Shown: positions 43,902-52,257, counted from the first letter of the stretch. The stretch: 59,919 bases of DNA from an uncultured Ignavibacteria bacterium (GCA_937872315.1 CALMST010000019.1:1-59919), one strand, 5' to 3'. A program made the numbers and translations. Notes: generated from the letters alone by a model not told the origin.

Positions 43902-45695
43902 TTAATCGAAGAATTCTTCGACCTCAAGTTTCATCAGTCTGGCTTTGATCGATCCAGACGTTCTTCCAAAATGCTTGGCAAGTGATTTCAGATCTTTCTT
44001 TTTAAAATACAATTCTTTAAGCTCCTCGTCAAGCTTTTCCGTCCAGGGTCTGTATGCAGCTTTGTGATTTTTTCTTACACCTTCAACGGTATAAACCTTG
44101 TCTTTAGTTTTTTTATCAGATACTCTTTTATTATTTCCTGAATTGTTAAAATTAAAATTATCCTTATAATATTTTTTTGGTTCATTTTTCAGCAACCTGA
44201 TGTTAGGCGAACTTGGGAAATCTTTTGATACAAGTGTTTCAGGAATAAGTACAATATTTTTGGTTCGTGTAACTGCAACATAGAGAAGATTTATCTCTTC
44301 ATTCAATTTCGCAATGCTGAGTTCATCGCTTTTACCGTCTTCTGCCTGCTTTTCCAGTTTCTCCTCTGTTATGAAATCATTAATAATCTCCACTACATCA
44401 TATTCCATTCCTTTACATCTGTGAACTGTCGAAAATATAATTTCAGCTTTATCCTTCTCATCATTTTCAACGTGCTTATCTTTAATTAATCTGATTATTT
44501 TGGGGATGTCATTGCCGTATTTCTTTACTATATCCACTAACATCGAGAACTGGGTATCTCCCGTTTTCTCTATAAAGCTCTGAAGTTCTTTTAAATCTTT
44601 CATCTGTTTTACAAGTTTATCCCTGATCATCTTATGTCTCCCGTTGTATAAATTAAGCACATCGTAAAGCGAAGCACCTTCATCTGCATATGTATATGAA
44701 TTTATGTTTCCTTCGAAATACAAACTCTTCAGATTTTTCTTTTCGTTTACAAATTCAATAGCTCTCAGCAAAAGTCCTAGATTTGTTCTTCCCAGAATTG
44801 CGCTTATCTTTAAAGAGCTGGAAATGTTATTACCTGTAATTGGGATCGGTGAATATTCGGAAATGATCTCTTTCATTTTAAGAACTTTCATTGCCAGGTC
44901 AGCAATGTCCTGTCCGAATCTGAAACTTCTCGTCAGTCTGTATGTTTTAAAATCAGCTTTTTCAAGCGAGTTGACCGCAAATCTCCAGCCGTATATCTGC
45001 TGATGAGTGTCTCCGACAATTACTTTAACTGCATTTTGTTTAAAGAAAATATCAAGCATGGCGGCAGATGCATCCTGTCCTTCATCAAACAAAATATAAT
45101 CATAATTTAATACCGGTTCGGATAGCTGAAATTTTTTGAGATAAAAATCATGTGTTATCTCAATTTCACCCCTGTTCATTTTAGCCAGAAAAAGCCGGGT
45201 TTGATTTTCAATATATTCGTAATGTTTGCTGACAAACATCTGAGCAAGCGGATCAGATACTATATCACAATAATCCAGATCGCTGACTTTTTGCCTGTCA
45301 CTGTTGCAGAAGTATGAAATGAATTTGCTTATATGGCTGGCGACAATGTGCTCGCCGTGTTTTTCACCCAAACCCCTGAGCTTCAGCATCTCAGCAATTT
45401 CATGAGACTTATATCCAAAAGACCGGAGAGTATATTTACTTCCGTAAACTATATTTCTGTATGCAAGCGAGTGTGCTGTTTCCACTGAGACATTATCAAG
45501 CCCTTTGTCGGCAAACTTCTTAATAGCCTCATTCTTAACTGATTTATTGAATGCAAGATAAAGTATCCTGCTGTTCTTTGGCCGGGCTTTGGCATATTCA
45601 ATGATCGTTGTAGTCTTTCCTGAGCCGGCAACTGCATTTATTTTAATGTTGCCTGAAGAATTGATGATCTCATCTTGTTCATCCGTAAGTTCCAT
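43902..45695 (-). CDS. UvrD/Rep-family (FBH1-like) DNA helicase with C-terminal Myb/SANT-like domain
   Basis: This 597-residue superfamily 1 helicase has the motifs NAVAGSGKTTT (Lys27), YILFDEGQDAS (motif II), IVGDTHQQIYGWR (III), LTRSFRFGQDIA (IV), TVHRCKGMEYDVVEI (V) and NLLYVAVTRTKN (VI). The RLTRSFRFG and CKGMEYDVV variants resemble the F-box helicase 1 (Fbh1)-like branch that disassembles RecA/Rad51 filaments. Residues ~548-597 form a separate domain, YRPWTEKLDEELKELYF followed by LAKHFGRTSGSIKARLMKL, which looks like a Myb/SANT or MADF-like DNA-binding helix-turn-helix. No nuclease domain. It stands alone, 30 bases upstream of the SRPBCC gene. Confidence 0.85.
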   Translation of the reverse strand: MELTDEQDEIINSSGNIKINAVAGSGKTTTIIEYAKARPKNSRILYLAFNKSVKNEAIKKFADKGLDNVSVETAHSLAYRNIVYGSKYTLRSFGYKSHEIAEMLKLRGLGEKHGEHIVASHISKFISYFCNSDRQKVSDLDYCDIVSDPLAQMFVSKHYEYIENQTRLFLAKMNRGEIEITHDFYLKKFQLSEPVLNYDYILFDEGQDASAAMLDIFFKQNAVKVIVGDTHQQIYGWRFAVNSLEKADFKTYRLTRSFRFGQDIADLAMKVLKMKEIISEYSPIPITGNNISSSLKISAILGRTNLGLLLRAIEFVNEKKNLKSLYFEGNINSYTYADEGASLYDVLNLYNGRHKMIRDKLVKQMKDLKELQSFIEKTGDTQFSMLVDIVKKYGNDIPKIIRLIKDKHVENDEKDKAEIIFSTVHRCKGMEYDVVEIINDFITEEKLEKQAEDGKSDELSIAKLNEEINLLYVAVTRTKNIVLIPETLVSKDFPSSPNIRLLKNEPKKYYKDNFNFNNSGNNKRVSDKKTKDKVYTVEGVRKNHKAAYRPWTEKLDEELKELYFKKKDLKSLAKHFGRTSGSIKARLMKLEVEEFFD

Positions 45696-45893
45696 ATCTT
45701 CTCTGTTTTGATTAATAATATATTCCTGTTTAAAATCATTTATTCTTAAATCTTAAATTCTGAATATTATACATTTTACTTTTTCTGTCAATTCGAAAAA
45801 AGGCTTTTTAAATTAATTAAATAAGGAAAAAATATCAAAGCAGTTTTAAGAAAAATTTGCAAAAAATTTTCACGGAATAGATCTTATAATTTT

Positions 45894-46619
45894 TTAGTTT
45901 TTTTTCAGACTATTATTCAATTCATCCCTGAGTAAATAGGCTTTTATCAAAAGAGCATTATAAGCAGCTACTCGCTGCTGTATCATAGAAAAATATCCCG
46001 TAAATGCATTTGTAAAACGAACACTGCTTATCTGATCCGGATTGATCATTTCTTCCTTAAGCACATTGTACTCTGAGAAGACAAACGGCATGATCAGATC
46101 TTTGAAATAACTGTAAAAATATTCCTCTAAAAATTTAACTCCATTTACTTCAGAATAAAAATCAACAATCATTCCTTTTAAATTGAAATCATTTATGATA
46201 TTCAGATTTCCGCTGCTTTTCATGTCTTCATAAGTTACTGAACGCGAATTGATATTGGATATCTGAACAATAAGCTTCATGACTGCTACTGTTGAATCTT
46301 TGTTAAATTTATCGTCCTTTAAAGAAATTAATAGCGGCATGGCTTGCTTCATCCACAGACTATCACTTTTTATTGTCTTTTCAAATTCAGTTATATTTTC
46401 ATTAACATCCTCTATATATGCAGCAATATACTTCTGTTCAAGATTTCTTTCCTGTCTTTCCTCCTGCCAGTTGCTGAGCAGAAATCCTGAGGTCACACCT
46501 AAGAATACAGCAAATATCTCAAGTAAAAGTTTATCCCACTCATATTTTTTCCGTGGTTTTACAGCAATTTGTACCGGATTTTCTGCAACCGTACTTTCTT
46601 CTTTTTCTTCTTTATCCAA
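45894..46619 (-). CDS. DUF6090-like single-span membrane protein
   Basis: This 241-residue protein has a charged N-terminal stretch (MDKEEKEES...KPRKKYEWDK), one transmembrane helix (LLLEIFAVFLGVTSGFLLSNW), then a helical soluble domain (QEERQERNLEQKYIAAYIED, YEDMKSSGNLNIINDFNLK, VKFLEEYFYSYFK). The pattern 'EIFAVFLGV...F.L..WQEE' followed by long helices matches DUF6090-type proteins of Bacteroidota; function is unknown. Start is TTG at 46619; no earlier or later ATG fits well. It is 131 bases after the Tat-like small ORF pair and monocistronic as far as can be seen. Confidence 0.6.
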   Translation of the reverse strand: MDKEEKEESTVAENPVQIAVKPRKKYEWDKLLLEIFAVFLGVTSGFLLSNWQEERQERNLEQKYIAAYIEDVNENITEFEKTIKSDSLWMKQAMPLLISLKDDKFNKDSTVAVMKLIVQISNINSRSVTYEDMKSSGNLNIINDFNLKGMIVDFYSEVNGVKFLEEYFYSYFKDLIMPFVFSEYNVLKEEMINPDQISSVRFTNAFTGYFSMIQQRVAAYNALLIKAYLLRDELNNSLKKN

Positions 46620-46659
46620 ATTATTTTAATATTAGTTTGATTAGTTTATTGCAAATTCC

Positions 46660-46986
46660 TCAATTATTTTTTACAATAATATAATGATGTGTTTCTTTTC
46701 CGTAATTATTAAGAACCGTTTTAAAATCGAGAATAGGCACATTCATAGTTCAGTCAGATAGATCCTGCTTTTCCATAATATCAAGATTATGAATATCATA
46801 CTGCTTTCCATTAAGATCAAGCATTACGATATCCATTGTAAATGCTGAATCTGTATTTGCTGCAAACCAGTAATTTGTGATTTGCTTAATTGGTTTTGAA
46901 AAAAAATTGGTCGAGAATAATGAGTCAGATAAAGCATAACTCGTAACAGCGGCAAGTAAGGTTTTTGAAAATTCTCTTCTGTTCAT
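46660..46986 (-). pseudogene. Small Tat-signal protein interrupted by an in-frame TGA
   Basis: The first 78 codons (ATG at 46986) encode MNRREFSKTLLAAVTSYALS, a twin-arginine signal (NRREF), then a short soluble region ending LDIMEKQDLSD. A TGA at 46750-46752 ends it. The same frame then continues from an ATG at 46746 for 28 codons (MNVPILDFKTVLNNYGKE...) to a second TGA at 46660-46662. Joined, the product would be 108 residues. Read as a decayed gene or two tiny ORFs; a stop-codon readthrough is possible but unproven. Real Tat substrates are usually folded cofactor-bearing proteins, and this one is unusually short. Family not recognised. Confidence 0.45.
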
Positions 46987-47203
46987 AAAATGTGTATTTA
47001 TAATTTATTAAAATAATAAATGTATGAAAAAAGAATATAAAAAATATTCGAAGGAATTAAAACTGAACACAAAGTTCATAATTTCAGAAAAACACTCATC
47101 ACTTAAAAAATTTACTTATAATAATACACAGCATAATAACTGTTTTTCTATTAATGCTCTAAATGTTTAATTTTAGTTGAATTATTAATTTATTCTGATC
47201 AAA

Positions 47204-47668
47204 GTGAAAAAAATAATACTCATAATTTATTTATTACTTTTTGGATCAATTACCTTTGCACAGGATCTGAATTATTCTGAAGTTCCCGAAGAAGTCAAAG
47301 CAAGTTTTGTTGACATATACCCGGATATAGAAAAAGTGGTTTGGGAAAAAGAAGAGAACAATTACGAAGCGTTCTTTAATTATAATAATATTGAAACATC
47401 ATTGATTTTGGATTCAACTGGTAAAGTCCTTTTAAGAAAAGAAGAAATTTCTGCAAATACACTTCCAGTAAACATAAAAGAATATTCTTCCCAGAATCTT
47501 AATTCGGATAAGATAAATAAAGCAATCATGCTCACAAATGAATTTGGAGTTATAATTTTCAAAGTTGAGATCGACGGAACTGATTATCTGTTCGGTGTTG
47601 AAGGAAATTTTATTTCAAAAGAATCCGAGTATGATTATTATGAAAAATATGAAGATAATGGAGAATGA
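47204..47668 (+). CDS. Secreted PepSY-like protein
   Basis: This 154-residue protein has a signal peptide (MKKIILIIYLLLFGSITFAQ). The mature part holds two half-repeats with the pattern VPEEVKASFVDIYPDIEKVVWEKEENNYEAFF (VPEEVKASFVDIYP, VVWEKEENNYEAFF) and YSSQNLNSDKINKAIMLTNEFG...YEVEIDG. This matches the periplasmic PepSY-like ('putative beta-lactamase-inhibitor-like') proteins common in Bacteroidota. Starts with GTG at 47204. It converges with nhaA, with only 6 bases between stop codons, so transcripts may overlap. Function unknown; such proteins are often regulated by envelope stress. Confidence 0.75.
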   Translation: MKKIILIIYLLLFGSITFAQDLNYSEVPEEVKASFVDIYPDIEKVVWEKEENNYEAFFNYNNIETSLILDSTGKVLLRKEEISANTLPVNIKEYSSQNLNSDKINKAIMLTNEFGVIIFKVEIDGTDYLFGVEGNFISKESEYDYYEKYEDNGE

Positions 47669-47674
47669 AAATAA

Positions 47675-48973
47675 CTACATTTCCTTACTGTTGATCCTGA
47701 GAATAATATAGCTACCTATACCAGCGATCACTGAGCCTGCAAGAATGCCTACTTTTGAAGAATCTATAAAGATCTGACTTCCGGCAAATGCAAGATTAGC
47801 AATAAATATAGACATTGTAAATCCAACACCGGCAAGTAAAGCAATACCTATTATCTGCATTGGTTTTATTCCTGAAGGCAGTTCCGCAGCTTTCAATTTT
47901 ACGCTGATGAATGACATTAAAGAAACCCCGATACATTTTCCGACAACCAGACTTAGAATTATATTTATTACCAGAGGAAAATCAAAATCCATATCCTTAC
48001 TGAAAGACACTCCTGCATTAGATAAAGCAAACACAGGCATGATAAAATATGCTGCCCATGAATGCAGCCTGTGTTCGAGATGCTGAAGTGGAGATTGTAC
48101 TTTAGCAGTCCACGTTTCAAGTCTGTCCAACTGATTAATCTGTTCTTTTGTAAGTATCGGGCTGTTTATGTCTTTTGTCTCCTTTACTCTTTTTTCTATC
48201 TTTGATAAACCCTCAATATATGTATCTGTATCTATCTTCTGTCTGATCGGTATTGCAAATGCAAGCAATACCCCTGCCACTGTCGGGTGAATTCCTGATT
48301 TTAAAAATAAAACCCAGATGACTATGCCGAATAAAAGTACTAAGTATTTTAAATAGATCCCTTTTGAAGACAATATGAAAAGTGTTGCAAGAGGTATCAT
48401 GGAAATTAAGATAAGCATCCAGTTTATACTTTCACTGTAAAAAATAGCTATGACAAGTACAGCACCAATGTCATCTACGATTGCAAATGCAGTCAGAAAT
48501 ATTTTCAAGCTGAGTGGGATCCTGTTTCCTAATACTCTTAGTATGGCAAGAGAGAATGCAATGTCCGTTGCCATTGGGATTCCCCATCCGTCAAGCGTTT
48601 CAGGATTTTTGTTAAGTATAAAAAAGAATGCAACAGGAAAAATCATACCGCCAATAGCCGCAAACAAGGGAAATGACGCTTTCTTAAAAGAATTCAGTTC
48701 TCCGATCAGCAACTCTCTTTTTATTTCAAGTCCTATGAGAAAAAAGAATATTGCCATGAGACCGTCATTAATCCACAAGATAAGGGGTTTTTTCAGTTCG
48801 AATGCTTCGGAACTTATACCTATCTTGAATTGCCATAAATTCTGATAACTTTCACTGATCGGAGAATTAGCCCATACCAGTGCAATTATAGTTGCTCCAA
48901 AAAGTAAAATACCACTTGAACTCTCCGCTCTTATAAATCTCTGAAAAGGTGTTACTAAATATTTATCAATCAT
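47675..48973 (-). CDS. nhaA: Na+/H+ antiporter NhaA
   Basis: This 432-residue membrane protein is a typical NhaA: SGILLFGATIIALVWANSP, LMAIFFFLIGLEIKRELLIGEL, ATDIAFSLA (Asp137, equivalent to E. coli Asp133) and AFAIVDDIGAVLVIA (Asp167-Asp168, equivalent to Asp163-Asp164, the sodium/proton site). The C-terminal half has the usual KSGIHPTVAGVLLAF and ALLAGVGFTMSIFIANLAF segments. It exchanges two protons inward for one sodium outward. It is longer than E. coli NhaA (388), with an extra soluble segment around residues 245-300 (KIEKRVKETKDINSP). Confidence 0.93.
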   Translation of the reverse strand: MIDKYLVTPFQRFIRAESSSGILLFGATIIALVWANSPISESYQNLWQFKIGISSEAFELKKPLILWINDGLMAIFFFLIGLEIKRELLIGELNSFKKASFPLFAAIGGMIFPVAFFFILNKNPETLDGWGIPMATDIAFSLAILRVLGNRIPLSLKIFLTAFAIVDDIGAVLVIAIFYSESINWMLILISMIPLATLFILSSKGIYLKYLVLLFGIVIWVLFLKSGIHPTVAGVLLAFAIPIRQKIDTDTYIEGLSKIEKRVKETKDINSPILTKEQINQLDRLETWTAKVQSPLQHLEHRLHSWAAYFIMPVFALSNAGVSFSKDMDFDFPLVINIILSLVVGKCIGVSLMSFISVKLKAAELPSGIKPMQIIGIALLAGVGFTMSIFIANLAFAGSQIFIDSSKVGILAGSVIAGIGSYIILRINSKEM

Positions 48974-49092
48974 TAATTAAAACTTTGCTTAAAATAATTT
49001 TTTATTATAAAATTTTTCATATTAAATTCATGCTATAATTATCTGTTAAAATAATTTCAAAAACTGCATTTAACATTTTCGCATAAAACTTT

Positions 49093-49581
49093 TTATCTCC
49101 GGTGTCTTTTTTTTGTTTTCACAAATGCGGCGACAATTGCTGATATTATTGTTCCAAGAATTAATGCCCCAATTAATGAAAAGATCATATAATTAAAAAG
49201 ACTGTAATACTTAATTGCTTCCTGCTGGGACATAGTTCCTTGTTTTACCGAAAATCTTATCACATTATTAAAATAATCAGGTGATATTATTTCTGTAGCA
49301 ATGAACTGAGAAATGGGACTTAAAATCGCAATAATTATTGTTATGTAAAATCCAGTGACAAATCCTTCTTTATAAGTCATGGATCCATTGTAGAAATTTT
49401 TTTTCTTATCCAGTAAGGCGAGTATAAAAATTATAACTGAAGGTATGATCACTAAATTTGAATATACCTGATGTAAACTTATATACCGGCTGTGAAGACC
49501 TACTGATTTTTCCAGAAAAGTCCATAGGAGCATCATTATAATAAATATCACTCCCCATTTTATCTCAATTCTATAATTCAT
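49093..49581 (-). CDS. DUF4199 membrane protein
   Basis: This 162-residue protein has four predicted helices: WGVIFIIMMLLWTFLEKSVG, NLVIIPSVIIFILALLDKKK, FVTGFYITIIIAILSPISQF, and LFNYMIFSLIGALILGTIISAIVAAFVK. The GSMTYKEGFVTGFYITII and IATEIISPDYF segments match DUF4199, a Bacteroidota family of unknown function. It lies 54 bases after the DUF4846 gene's end on the same strand and may be co-transcribed with it. Confidence 0.78.
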   Translation of the reverse strand: MNYRIEIKWGVIFIIMMLLWTFLEKSVGLHSRYISLHQVYSNLVIIPSVIIFILALLDKKKNFYNGSMTYKEGFVTGFYITIIIAILSPISQFIATEIISPDYFNNVIRFSVKQGTMSQQEAIKYYSLFNYMIFSLIGALILGTIISAIVAAFVKTKKRHRR

Positions 49582-49635
49582 TTTAATATATTAATATAAA
49601 GTAATTGGATTCTTTCTCATAAATTTGAAACGGCT

Positions 49636-50529
49636 TTAATCTTGAAATCTCTTAAGACTGGTTTTGTCAAACGTCCATTCCGGAGTATATAGTTTATCCG
49701 AGTCTTTTAAATCGTACCATGGCGAAAGATACTTATTTTCCGGATTAACCAAAATATGAATATCCTGAGCAGGCATATAGCTTTGGGCCAGAAGGAAAAT
49801 TTTCTGACCTTTATCATCGGCTGCAACATCCACGACCAGCACCGCATGTCCGGGCGACCCTCCGTATATAAAAACATCTCCAGCAGAAAGTTCATTTTCG
49901 GAAATACTCTTAAGTTCTTTTGATAAAGAGATCGTCCCCGCATACGAAAATACCATTTCAAGATAATTCTTGAAAGTCCCGTATGAATAATCTTTTTCTC
50001 CTGAAAAATACCAGCTTGATTTATTGCCATTAACCTTTATTCTGTATCCTTCAGCCCATTTATCATAATCGGCAGAAAAGCCGTTTGTAAAATTGAAATG
50101 AATATCAGCGAAATCATTTTTTTCATACAAATATTCTGCCCTTAATCTAATAATGGCATCAGCGCATTGCTGAAGATCTTTATTACCTGCGTCAATATCC
50201 AGAACTGCCGCATGGATTTCCCTGTTTGCTTTTTCCGTTCCGTCATAATGATAAACTTTAGAACCATCTTTTTTTAATGAAAAATGCTGAAGATAATATC
50301 CAAATGACCCGGTGTCAGAATTAATCCTTTGATATCCTTCCGGTGTGATAAAACGTGTAAGGATATTTTTTCCCGATGGATTAATAAACTCCCGCTTATT
50401 GTCATTCTTATCATGACTCTGATCAAACGCTGAATCTTCCTGCTTTTGAAAAACATGCTCCTTGCCGGAATTCTGATCACATCCCGTGATAAACATTACC
50501 AGAAACAGAACTAACTTTACCGAGAGCAT
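49636..50529 (-). CDS. DUF4846 lipoprotein
   Basis: This 297-residue protein starts with a lipoprotein signal peptide (lipobox ITGC, Cys17) and a polar linker (GKEHVFQKQEDSAFDQSHDK). The rest matches DUF4846: GYQRINSDTGSFGYYLQH, HAAVLDIDAGNKDLQQCADAI, RLRAEYLYEKNDF, YAGTISLSKELKSI, AGDVFIYGGSPGHAVLVVD, LLAQSYMPAQDIHIL and SPWYD...YTPEW. The C-terminal part has the GHAV and similar residues of a papain-like or NlpC-type fold, but I cannot assign a catalytic triad. Membrane-anchored on the outside of the inner membrane or outer membrane. A good promoter lies about 62 bases upstream. Confidence 0.82.
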   Translation of the reverse strand: MLSVKLVLFLVMFITGCDQNSGKEHVFQKQEDSAFDQSHDKNDNKREFINPSGKNILTRFITPEGYQRINSDTGSFGYYLQHFSLKKDGSKVYHYDGTEKANREIHAAVLDIDAGNKDLQQCADAIIRLRAEYLYEKNDFADIHFNFTNGFSADYDKWAEGYRIKVNGNKSSWYFSGEKDYSYGTFKNYLEMVFSYAGTISLSKELKSISENELSAGDVFIYGGSPGHAVLVVDVAADDKGQKIFLLAQSYMPAQDIHILVNPENKYLSPWYDLKDSDKLYTPEWTFDKTSLKRFQD

Positions 50530-50590
50530 TTAATAATTTTGGATTGGTGATTTAAAAACTGATTTACATAAGATAATCAGTTTGTAAGCT

Positions 50591-50622
50591 CAAATATATT
50601 AACTTTTTTGGTATTTTGTCAA
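50591..50622 (-). promoter_or_regulatory. Promoter of the DUF4846 gene
   Basis: Read on the minus strand: TTGACA (50617-50622), an 18-base spacer, then TATATTTG (50591-50598). The -35 hexamer is a perfect consensus and the -10 region (TATATT) is close to consensus; the octamer also fits TAnnTTTG. The gene's ATG at 50529 lies about 60 bases downstream. This is the best promoter in the window. Confidence 0.55.
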
Positions 50623-50712
50623 TGCTGCCCAAAACGCTTTCATTTATATTTGTTAAGAAAGTTTGTGAATTTTGCTTTTCAGGATTTAATGTCTGAAATT
50701 CAAAATAATAAT

Positions 50713-50751
50713 CCCTCCCAACCTTACCCTTCCGAAGGATGGTTGGGAGGG
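50713..50751. repeat. G+C-rich intergenic palindrome (REP/hairpin element)
   Basis: An 11-bp perfect outer stem (ccctcccaacc with ggttgggaggg) encloses an inner short stem (cctt/aagg around ccg). The element is about 60% G+C inside sequence of about 25% G+C. Such 'cctcccaacc...ggttgggagg' palindromes recur in intergenic DNA of several bacterial lineages. No T tract follows on either strand, so it is not a standard terminator. Only one copy is present in this window. Confidence 0.65.
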
Positions 50752-50944
50752 GTCTGTGAATTGATTTTAAAATATATATCGCTTTTAAAGCAATTCATAA
50801 ATAATTTTAATTTCTTTAAATCGAATTGGACGGCACTGGTATTGGGTATTGGTAAATTTTTGGAAAATTATAAAACTGAACATTTTCTGAATCTCTTACG
50901 TAAGTTAATCCATTTTAAATAAACTTAATATTATATATCTCAAA

Positions 50945-51826
50945 ATGAAAAAAATTTTAGTCATTACCCTTACGCTTTTATTTTGTAAATTTACTTTTGC
51001 CCAGGAATATCCGGTTCAGATCACTGATCAGGGATATATCATAGTAGAAGTCACATTGATTGATTCAATAAAGGCAAACTTCATTCTTGATACCGGAGCG
51101 GGTGCTGTTGTTTTATCCGCAAAGACATTTGAAAAAATAAAAAATAAGGCAGTAACTTCCGGATATTTTACCGGATTCAGAAATGACGGCGACAGAATTG
51201 ATGGCGAAATATACAAAATCCCGTCTCTTGCAATCGGAGATATTGTTCAGAAAGATGTGCTGATTGGGATTTATCCGCCGCTTGATGACTATGGTGTTGA
51301 AGGACTTGTCTCCCTGAAATTTTTTGAAGACAAGCCTTTCAATATTGATTTCAAAAATAAAAAGATCACTTTTTTGAGCAATGATGATATTTTAAAACTA
51401 AAAAACAACAACACTGCTGTGCCAATAACATTGCAGATACAATCAGACTTTTCCCTTGATATTTTTATCAGGATTTGTCTTGGTAATGATGTAAACGTCA
51501 ATGCTGAGTTTGATACCGGAAGCGGTTACAATACATTTTTGGTTAATCCCTTTTTTATGAAACAACTCGGTCTTGACAAGAACAAAATCCAGTCAGGCAT
51601 TTTTAAAACTCCAATTACAGGCACTGATCTTACCGAATATAAATCTGTTTTAAATTCTGTAAAAGTATGTAATACAAATAATTTTTCTACCGGCAATGTT
51701 TCGGTAGATGTACCGGTTATTTTCCGGGAAGGTCTTATTTATGAAGCTCTTATTGGTTCGTTTTTATTTAGGAATGGAAATATTACCATAGATATTCCGG
51801 ATAAGTTAGTAATGTATGGAGAATAA
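50945..51826 (+). CDS. Secreted aspartyl protease-like protein with two retropepsin-like domains
   Basis: This 293-residue protein has a signal peptide (MKKILVITLTLLFCKFTFAQ). Two retropepsin-like halves follow, each with a catalytic motif: FILDTGAGAVVL (Asp49) and AEFDTGSGYNTFL (Asp190). Between them, the EGLVSLKFF segment corresponds to the family's 'DGLIG' strand, and the second half has ALIGSFLFRNG. Clan AA proteases of this type act as a dimer of two domains; here both are in one chain, as in cellular pepsin-like organisation but with retropepsin-type motifs. Exported; likely cleaves peptides or takes part in envelope processing. The small membrane protein gene follows after 66 bases. 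Confidence 0.78.
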   Translation: MKKILVITLTLLFCKFTFAQEYPVQITDQGYIIVEVTLIDSIKANFILDTGAGAVVLSAKTFEKIKNKAVTSGYFTGFRNDGDRIDGEIYKIPSLAIGDIVQKDVLIGIYPPLDDYGVEGLVSLKFFEDKPFNIDFKNKKITFLSNDDILKLKNNNTAVPITLQIQSDFSLDIFIRICLGNDVNVNAEFDTGSGYNTFLVNPFFMKQLGLDKNKIQSGIFKTPITGTDLTEYKSVLNSVKVCNTNNFSTGNVSVDVPVIFREGLIYEALIGSFLFRNGNITIDIPDKLVMYGE

Positions 51827-51892
51827 TTATTGATTATTATTTTTCTGATAAAATTATAAAGAAAATTTGTTTACAGATTATTATTTTTGATA

Positions 51893-52237
51893 ATGTCTGA
51901 CAATGTAAAACTTATATTGACCAGGACAATTCATACATTGATCTGGTTATTCTTCAATGTTGTTATCTTTTATCTGCTGTATGCTGTCATTGTCAATAAG
52001 ATTGACAAATGGTTATGGTACGGACTTGGTTTCTTTTTTCTGGAAGGAATAATACTTTTGATATTTAATAATTATTGCCCGCTTACATTGATTGCAAGGA
52101 AGTATTCGGATTCCACTAAACATAATTTCGATATATATATTCCGGAGTGGCTCGCAAAAAACAACAAACTAATTTACACAAGCATTCTTGGAGTTGTAGT
52201 TATAATATTAATTTACAGATTGCTGCTGTCTTCCTGA
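51893..52237 (+). CDS. Small membrane protein of unknown function
   Basis: About 114 residues with three hydrophobic segments: TLIWLFFNVVIFYLLYAVIV, WLWYGLGFFFLEGIILLIF, and LIYTSILGVVVIILIYRLLL. The middle NNYCPLTLIARKYS and IYIPEWLAKNNK recall the 'CPLT' segment of DUF2784-type membrane proteins, but the match is weak. An upstream in-frame TTG at 51887 would add two residues; ATG at 51893 is preferred. It ends 20 bases from the stop of a convergent gene. Confidence 0.55.
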   Translation: MSDNVKLILTRTIHTLIWLFFNVVIFYLLYAVIVNKIDKWLWYGLGFFFLEGIILLIFNNYCPLTLIARKYSDSTKHNFDIYIPEWLAKNNKLIYTSILGVVVIILIYRLLLSS

Positions 52238-52257
52238 TAACAATCCTGATTCATCAA

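Larger units (their letters stand above)
50530..50944. other. Divergent intergenic region holding a promoter and a G+C-rich palindrome
   Basis: 415 bases between the DUF4846 gene (minus) and the retropepsin-like gene (plus). It contains the promoter at 50591-50622 and the hairpin repeat at 50713-50751. A 104-codon plus-strand frame (50608-50922) runs straight through the palindrome and has low-complexity Phe/Leu/Lys content; I do not treat it as a gene. Confidence 0.5.

Noticed and set aside
19445-50840. Shared 11-base word gacggcactgg at about 19445 and 50828
   Set aside because: Many 11-base matches are expected by chance in 60 kb; flanking bases differ.
50608-50922. 104-codon plus-strand frame
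   Set aside because: Runs through the palindromic repeat and DNA of intergenic composition; product lacks protein-like features.
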